From Bradysia coprophila (Eukaryota; Arthropoda; Insecta; Diptera; Sciaridae), in assembly GCF_014529535.1 (NCBI RefSeq), contig NW_023504022.1, positions 4,701,132 through 4,765,131 on the forward strand: a DNA stretch of 64,000 bases, written 5' to 3'. Below, in pieces: positions 59,342-64,000 of this stretch (within the stretch, counting starts at the first letter, position 1; each line of letters begins with the position of its first letter). Made by a program: the position numbers and the translations under genes. The notes below the pieces were generated by a model that was given only the letters and a program-made list of their open reading frames with translations, searched no databases and had not been told where the DNA came from.

Positions 59342-59783
59342 ATCAGTCAAAAAACCCTTAAAGGGTAAATGTGACGCAAGTCCTTTATCTTACTTACAAA
59401 ATAACAGATATTGCTGAGGGTGACGCATTGTGCGTCGTACGCAAAAGTTTTACCAACAAAAAATTGACCCAAAAAATTTGTGAAAGAAAATTTTACAACA
59501 AGAAATTTGCGTCACAAGTGGCAGATGATTCGGGTTTCTTTCGTTTAAATTCTTTCAGTACATGCTTCAACCATTTTCCTAACAAAACGTTCCTCAATAT
59601 CTGCCACTAGTGACGTAAATTTCTTGTTGTAAAATTTTCTTTCACAAATTTTTTGAGTCAATTTTTTGTTGATAAAACTTTTTCGTAAGACGCACAATGC
59701 GTCACCCTCAGCGATATCAGTTATTTTGTAAGTAACATAAAGGACTTGAGTCACATTTACCCTTTAAAGGTTTTTTAACTGAT
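59342..59783. mobile_element. MITE of the GTGACGCA/GATATCGCT family, copy 3 (~175-bp TIRs)
   Basis: ATCAGTCAAAAAACCCTTAA at the left mirrors TTAAAGGTTTTTTAACTGAT at the right. The long arms share GGTAAATGTGACGCAAGTCC, CTGAGGGTGACGCATTGTGC, GTACGCAAAAGTTTTACC and ACAACAAGAAATTTGCGTCA with little divergence. It is the best-preserved copy of the family also at 6506 and 10329. Frames on both strands within the arms are mirror images of each other, not genes. Confidence 0.88.
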
Positions 59784-59868
59784 ATCACCACTTTTGTAAG
59801 TATGTCATTTCGACAACGTCGAAAAACTTTATGGAAATTAAAAAATTCTAGAGAAATCAGTCTGAATC

Positions 59869-60203
59869 CCAAAATCTAGAAACCAATCTTGGTACACCTC
59901 ACTTATGTCGATAATAATCCGATGGAAGTTAGGAAGTGCTAGAGGGTATCATCTGTCATCCCAAAATTTAGGAACCAATCTTGGAACATCTCACTCATGT
60001 CGAAAATAACCCAAATTCATCAAAAATCCGATGGAATAGGTAGTGCCAAAGGAATAGAGGAATCACCTGTCATCCCAAGATTTAGGAACCAACCTTGGAA
60101 TATCTTACTCATGTCGAAAATAACCCAAATCCATCAAAAGATCCGATGAAAGTTAGGAAGTGCCAGAGGAATCATCTGTTATCCCAAAATTTAGGAACCA
60201 ACC
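59869..60203 (+). repeat. Tandem ~90-110-bp repeat (about 4 units)
   Basis: Units marked by AAATTTAGGAACCAATCTTGG, TCTCACTCATGTCGAAAATA, ACCCAAAT and ATCCGATGGAA recur at roughly 59870, 59960, 60073 and 60182, with insertions and deletions between copies. Confidence 0.8.
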
Positions 60204-60239
60204 TAGTGGAAGTTAATATTTAATGATCCCAACAACTCC

Positions 60240-60966
60240 TTACAAGAAATACATCCCAAAACAACACACACCATTCACCACATTACCATCCATATCATGC
60301 AATAAAATATACAACACGCACACATACAAATTGGCTTTTATATGCCATTTGTATGTAGACTTTGGGGAGCTCCAGCTCCCAAGATATGGGTTTTTTCCAA
60401 CCTTTGAAAATTCCATTCTTATTTTTGGGCCATTATTAGCCTATGACCAAAATTTCAGGAAAATCTATAGAAACGTTTAGGAGTTGCTGGATCCACTTTT
60501 CCATAGGAACTAACTAACTAACGTAGGCCATTTCAGTTATCTGAAAAAACGAAATTTTGCCGATTTTGAAGCTACAGGTTTGTTCCAATGCCATATGAAT
60601 TGTCAAATTTCATCCATGCAACCATAACCTCAATAATATCTCTGTATAAATCGCGTAGTCGCCTCGAGTCGTTGCTCGATTTGTATGAAATATCACGTAA
60701 GCGACGTTGCTGTGGATGAAATTGTCATTGTTCGGGCTGTCAAAGTTCGTGTTTACAGTTACTTGGAAAAAACCTATAGTAACGTGTGAAAGCTCGTTGA
60801 ACTCGTATGGATGCCCAGATTTCAGACATTCTAGTTTGGGGGTCGTTGGAATTAAGGGGGAGAAGTAAACAAGTTGCTGAAAATATGCTCCGCTGTCCTC
60901 AAAAATTTTTTTGGTAAAACATAGTGGACTTACGTCACGCCCGCTTACTAACGTGCGGGCATGATA
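60240..60966. mobile_element. Dispersed non-coding element ending in a GC-rich hairpin, copy 2
   Basis: The same block order as 10970-11512: ACACA-rich lead, TATATG, GAGCTCCAGCTCCCAAG, ACTAACTAACTAACGTAGG, GTGAAAGCTCGTTGAACTCG, then a terminal hairpin GCCCGC-TTACTAACGT-GCGGGC and ATGAT. It carries about 200 bp of extra sequence in the middle. No ORF of note. Confidence 0.6.
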
Positions 60967-61306
60967 AAAAAATGAACCAGGCAGATAGTAAAATGTGTTT
61001 TAAGCTTGAGAACGAGAAGTCTAGGAGTGTAAAACTTATCAAAATCCAATTCAACACTGTAGAAGATGTATACGGAAAGCGCACGTCTTTGTGTCGTTAT
61101 CTCGGGCCAGAGCGAGCGTAATATTTCAAATCGTTCGAATTTAGCCTACATTTCCCATTATCATGAAATAGCCGCTGATTTTTTGAACAAACTGTTCTAG
61201 CAACACTCATAACATGTCAATATCACCGCGACAAACACTGGACACTATATCCAATTTTAAGGTTATGTGTCAATGTTATTGTTATTGTTGTTGTCTCGGA
61301 GTTTGA

Positions 61307-62526
61307 ATGAGACTCTGCGTTAGATTGGATAACAAAATGTTTAAGATAATCAAACATTGCTGTTTGTTAACACAAAATTTCTGTTCACACTATCAATCGT
61401 CTGCACTGGACAATGTAGTAATACGTATGTTGCCGAGAAAGTTTGATGTTTTCAGACTTAATTCAACATCGTCTAGACCAGAGAATGAACTGACTAATAC
61501 ATTGGCCGAGGAAGATCAACGTATGAAGTTGATTAAAATCGAAATTGATTTAATACGCGAAAAGGGGGGTAGCGCTCCCGACATCAATTTCATTCAAAAA
61601 CATCACTGGAACGAGCTGCTTCTATTGAAAACTAAAACAGCCAGACAACACTACTACAAGCATCTATTTTCAATAGAACAAACGAGGGTGAGTGGCTTAC
61701 TGGAACTTTGATTAGCCTCGGATGGCATGAGTTTGACCAAGGAATATGTTTTAGCTGAAGCGAAAATTACAGACAAAGGAGCGAGAACAACGGCTGGCAC
61801 TGAAACCGTCACAGCCGATGGGGAAAGTTACATTCCTCCTAAGAATAGAAAGAAAAACGATAAACTCATGGCGCAACAATAGGTATGCCTGGACGATCAG
61901 ATGCGTAAATCCTTTTCCGAGAAAACTTTCCCACGAACTTTCCATTTGTTAGGCTATTCCGTGCCATGCAACACGGTGAAAAACTAATTTTCGACTGTTC
62001 TTACGACGAACACATGACCGTTATTGAAGCCAAAAATGCTGCCAATCAGCTCACCATGTCATTTTCCGACAATAGAAGAGACAGAGAACCATTCGACCTG
62101 CACTTTTGCAACGTAAACTTCAACAGCGTGACAATGAAGCATATGGAACGCAACCTTCCAACGATGCGAAACCAAGAATTCCCAATGAATTTGCACGAGT
62201 GCAGCTATGCGGATGTGTTCCCCAGAGAACAACTGTTGTACCTCACGCCACATTGCGATGATGACCTCACCGAATATGATCCGAATATGATTTACATAGT
62301 CGGCGCTATGGTGGATAAAAGAGTTCAGAGTCCGTTGTCAGTTGGGAAGGTCAGGGAATTAAATTTGAAAATGGCTCGACTCCCATTGAATCGTTACCTG
62401 AAGTGGGGGGAGGGTTTCCGAAAGTTTTTGACATTAGATCAAATGGTGAGAATTATGTTGGATTTGAAGAGGACGGGGAAATGGGAGATCGCGTTACAAC
62501 ATGTGCCGAAAGCTACTTTGAAGTAA
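61307..62526 (+). CDS. TRMT10C: TRMT10C-type mitochondrial tRNA (m1R9) methyltransferase / RNase P subunit 1
   Basis: Exons 61307-61687, 61755-61882 and 61953-62526, with introns of 67 and 70 nt and GT..AG ends, give 360 residues. In animals this protein methylates position 9 of mitochondrial tRNAs and, with an SDR5C1-type dehydrogenase and PRORC nuclease, processes their 5' ends in the matrix. Evidence: a basic Cys/Ser-containing N-terminus like a targeting peptide; a Lys/Arg/Glu helix (LKRKLQTKEREQRLALKP); and the SPOUT-fold core with KLIFDCSYDEHM, FDLHFCNVNF, LYLTPHCDD, YIVGAMVDKRVQSPLS (SAM-binding knot), LPLNRYLKW and the catalytic-loop FLTLDQMVRIML, ending WEIALQHVPKATLK. Length is slightly below the human protein. 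The start is the first ATG; the ATG at 61337 (AACAAAATG, then MFKIIKH) is an equally good start. In flies the orthologue is called roswell. The gene is tail-to-tail with the next one. Confidence 0.9.
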
Positions 62527-62589
62527 GGAGTGGTGTGGACAGCGTTCAAGTTTGACTAAATTTGGTGGAACTCAATATTTATCCAGTCA

Positions 62590-62595
62590 AATAAA
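62590..62595 (+). terminator. Poly(A) signal AATAAA of TRMT10C
   Basis: It lies 64 nt after the stop codon, within GTCAAATAAAGG. Confidence 0.5.
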
Positions 62596-62806
62596 GGAGC
62601 TACCGTTGTATTGCAATTGTTTTCCTTGCTTGCCGCCTGTGCCGGAACATGTACGATGTCCCAGGAAACAAGAATTTTGCGCTGAAAGCGTTCAAGGACA
62701 CTTGACACACTTACCTCTTATAATCCTTCAACTGGCAGGATTATCGCCCAAAACTACAAAATACGAAGCAGTCTAAAACATCGTCGCGTTAAATGTCTCT
62801 CAAAAT

Positions 62807-62812
62807 TTTATT
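62807..62812 (-). terminator. Poly(A) signal of the acidic-protein gene (minus strand)
   Basis: TTTATT on the plus strand reads AATAAA on the minus strand, about 330 nt past the stop at 63142. The two converging genes therefore have signals about 210 nt apart. Confidence 0.4.
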
Positions 62813-63141
62813 CTTCAAATTGATATTTTGTCTGTTGGCAGAGATTTCATTCGAACACAAAAGACAAACATCGTCATTTACGAATATAATGGGTCAAGGG
62901 TTCTTCTGAAGCGATTGCGGTGTTGACAAAAACGAGCTAAAAAGTTCAAAAAATGCGAGGTAAAATTTCTTCGATTATTTCACCCCCAAACAAAGAATTA
63001 ATTCCGAATCGTAAAATGGTTCTCCGTTGTGTGATTGTATCAGCCGTCGTTTCGTGTTAAAAACATTTCTTGTGGAACTGGTAAGCATACAGTAGGAAAA
63101 GCTAGACTTAAATGCTAAATTAGCCGAACAGAATCTCTCAT

Positions 63142-64000
63142 TTAATCGTCATTGGGTTTCGGTTGTTTCACTGGCGACACAGTTTCAGCAATTTCTGGCC
63201 CTCCAATGCGCTTCCCCAACAAGACAGAATCGCTCGGTGTCGAATTCTCATCAACGACGTCATTGCTGTCACTATTTTCACCCTGATTGGTCGAACTTTC
63301 CGTTTCACATTTATCTTCATCGCAATCTTCAACGTCTTCGTCGTCATCCTCGTCATCGTCATCATCATCGAAACCAATTTCAAATTCCTCGTCGTCCTCT
63401 TCCTCCTCTTCAAATATGCCTTCTCGGTCCTCGTCGGGATTACCACTTCCGTACCAGGTGTGCGTTGAACCGGGGAACACGTACTTATTGGGATGCGTTG
63501 AATAGTAACAGCCGCTTGGTATGTTCTCGGCGGAAAAGACAAAAACGGTTTTGAATTTGCCATTGTCGGTGTTTTCGACGGCATCGCCAGCAGGTGGTTC
63601 TGATCTTGAATGTGTCGACTCGCCATTACTTGGTTGCCTAGCAGGTGTCACTTCTTTCGACTGATCAATATTTAACTTCTCGGCATCTGATTCGGTGGGT
63701 GATGCTATCGCATCGGTATTTTCGGTGGTTTCAGTGGCTGTTGATTTGCCTTGCAACGGAGAGTACTCTCCATCCTGTCGCGTTGTATCGGATTCGGGTG
63801 AGCTCATCATTATCGGTGTTGGTCTTGTCAATGGAAGGTCAACGGTTTCTGTTGTTTCTGGATTGAATTCCAGTGCCGACGATAGTTTAAGTTCCGGCTG
63901 CTCGCATATTTCCGTCCAATCGCCACCAATCCTATGAATGGAAAAATTAGTTTTGGTTGGACCTAGTCTACGAAACAGTTCACTTACATGCGACAAATTT
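63142..64000 (-). CDS. Acidic nuclear-type protein, C-terminal part (gene runs off the window)
   Basis: The last exon is 63931-63142; a 56-nt intron (63987-63932, GTAAGT..TTCATAG) joins it to the edge of the preceding exon (64000-63988), reading CRM-IGGDWTEICEQPEL. 262 residues of last exon are visible. A Ser/Thr/Glu/Asp-rich region with several Ser-Pro sites is followed by a compact non-acidic segment (KFKTVFVFSAENIPSGCYYS, KYVFPGSTHTWYGSG). Then comes a very acidic run (FEEEEEDDEEFEIG, then nearly unbroken Asp/Glu), a Ser/Asn region, and the end PVKQPKPNDD. I do not recognise the family. Long acidic runs are common in histone-binding and nucleolar proteins, but that is only suggestive. The aromatic segment before the acidic run may be the conserved part. 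Confidence 0.7.
   Translation of the reverse strand, partial: NLSHVSELFRRLGPTKTNFSIHRIGGDWTEICEQPELKLSSALEFNPETTETVDLPLTRPTPIMMSSPESDTTRQDGEYSPLQGKSTATETTENTDAIASPTESDAEKLNIDQSKEVTPARQPSNGESTHSRSEPPAGDAVENTDNGKFKTVFVFSAENIPSGCYYSTHPNKYVFPGSTHTWYGSGNPDEDREGIFEEEEEDDEEFEIGFDDDDDDEDDDEDVEDCDEDKCETESSTNQGENSDSNDVVDENSTPSDSVLLGKRIGGPEIAETVSPVKQPKPNDD

Noticed and set aside
59371..59754. Two similar 70-80-codon proteins on opposite strands (MTQVLYLTYKITDIAEG...)
   Set aside because: They are the two arms of one inverted-repeat MITE read from each end, not a gene pair.
60924..61121. 65-codon frame upstream of TRMT10C (ending RYLGPERA)
   Set aside because: It begins inside the terminal hairpin of a repeat and has no recognisable domain or splice partner, though the middle looks mildly protein-like.
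62552..62776. 74-codon frame after TRMT10C
   Set aside because: It overlaps the probable 3' UTR and poly(A) signal and has no family resemblance.
63163..63937. Several plus-strand frames opposite the acidic protein
   Set aside because: They are antisense reflections of Asp/Glu/Ser codon runs (poly-Ser, poly-Ile) and lack splice or start support.

Overview
The window is nuclear DNA of an insect, most likely a fly of the mosquito/gnat lineage. A fungus gnat (Sciaridae) is my best guess, held weakly. The reasons are very AT-rich non-coding DNA, split genes with 56-75 nt introns and GT..AG ends, a large invertebrate ankyrin gene, and a dense load of short inverted-repeat elements. Nothing bacterial or organellar dominates.

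Layout. 1-8.1 kb holds no convincing gene, only foldback elements, an A-rich tract and simple repeats. At 8.1-9.05 kb (minus strand) lies a complete small chromodomain gene in four coding exons. From 13.5 to 45.4 kb (plus strand) one ankyrin gene fills half the window. Its first coding exon at 13.5 kb is followed by a 13.4 kb intron. The ankyrin-repeat exons are at 27.05-29.96 kb, linker exons at 32.0-32.3 kb, then a 6.4 kb intron, and the ZU5/UPA/death-domain exons are at 38.7-41.0 kb. A large disordered exon at 41.3-42.4 kb is followed by three alternative C-termini. One of these ends in a hydrophobic tail anchor. At 49.8-52.6 kb (plus) is a three-exon gene for a 165-residue protein with the His and Asn-Cys motifs of the NlpC/P60-like thiol-hydrolase fold. 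At 54.5-55.0 kb is a broken C2H2 zinc-finger gene. At 61.3-62.5 kb (plus) is a three-exon TRMT10C-type mitochondrial tRNA methyltransferase / RNase P subunit. It is tail-to-tail with an unidentified acidic protein gene at 63.1-64.0 kb (minus) that runs off the window.

Repeats make up most of the rest. They include a gag-protease-only Ty1/copia element with two 204-bp LTRs in ankyrin intron 1, and three copies of a 1.0-1.5 kb element with terminal hairpins and an internal ~140 bp minisatellite. In one copy that minisatellite has become a strictly alternating 147/138 bp higher-order array. There is also a hAT-type MITE with a perfect 8-bp target duplication, a Mutator-like MITE with a 9-bp duplication, a three-member MITE family around a GTGACGCA/GCGATATCAG core, a tRNA-derived SINE, a two-copy family ending in a compensated hairpin, and a nest of foldbacks in the ankyrin intron before the ZU5 exon.

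The genes do not form a pathway; they are ordinary neighbours. The least-described items are the small NlpC/P60-like gene, the tail-anchored ankyrin end, and the hairpin-ended repeat families. All exon joins come from reading frame and splice consensus only. Domain names come from memory of the families, with no database search.
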